A DNA stretch of 5,774 nucleotides from an uncultured Oscillospiraceae bacterium (GTDB lineage: Bacteria; Bacillota; Clostridia; Oscillospirales; Ruminococcaceae). The position numbers and the translations under genes were made by a program. Positions 5,690-5,774 of this stretch are shown here, piece after piece. The notes beneath the pieces were generated by a model. The model was not told the DNA's origin and ran no database searches. It was given only the letters and a program-made list of their open reading frames with translations. Positions within the stretch are counted from its first letter, which is position 1. Each line of letters opens with the position of its first letter. The stretch covers positions 1-5,774 of the forward strand of contig USFO01000094.1 in the NCBI GenBank assembly GCA_900553955.1. Reading direction: 5' to 3'.

Positions 5690-5774
5690 ATGTGTGCGCG
5701 CCGTTTTCTCGGCTCCCTCGCCGTTAGCCGCTCGTGCTTCGGCTATTCGCTCTCGCACTTGCGGACGGCAGCGG
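5687..5774 (-). other. Unresolved right edge; possible 3' end of a minus-strand gene
   Basis: One minus-strand frame is open from the window edge to a TAG at 5689-5687 and reads as 28 codons, ending RERIAEARAANGEGAEK then TARTH. The composition is rich in Arg, Ala and Glu. It is too short and too simple to assign, and the stretch could equally be part of an intergenic repeat cluster. No motif is recognised. Confidence 0.15.

Overview
The window reads as chromosomal DNA of a Gram-positive anaerobe, probably a gut-type member of the Clostridia (Bacillota), with moderately GC-rich coding sequence and AT-rich control regions. The basis is family-level: an RNase J, two PepV/Sapep-type M20 dipeptidases, strong purine-rich Shine-Dalgarno sites, and promoters close to the sigma-A consensus. 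A species cannot be named from this sequence.

Layout, left to right. Positions 1-214 are non-coding and repeat-rich: a 20-base element present twice (one copy sits in a hairpin), a 7-base tandem repeat of almost five copies, and an AT-rich leader. RNase J follows (215-2245, +). It has a complete catalytic core plus an unusual N-terminal extension of about 125 residues rich in Lys, Gln and Pro, and it ends at an 18-bp hairpin. Next is the first M20 dipeptidase (2438-3865, +), with its own extended -10 promoter. The 346-base gap after it holds a decayed fragment that looks like the N-terminal end of a calcineurin-like metallophosphoesterase (about 3885-4031), a terminator hairpin, and a very good promoter. 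That promoter drives the second M20 dipeptidase (4212-5591, +), which ends at a textbook intrinsic terminator. The last 140 bases hold two more hairpins and a stretch of unresolved nature running off the right edge.

How the genes work together: RNase J is a housekeeping RNA-decay and maturation enzyme and has no obvious mechanistic link to its neighbours. The two dipeptidases are divergent paralogues that both keep the two-metal catalytic set. They probably complete intracellular peptide breakdown with different specificities. Each of the three genes appears to be its own transcription unit, so this is a set of same-strand neighbours rather than an operon.

I see no defence system, mobile element, CRISPR array, rRNA or tRNA. 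The points most worth a second look are the odd start region and N-terminal tail of RNase J, and the phosphoesterase remnant between the dipeptidases. I do not think the window contains a new multi-gene system.
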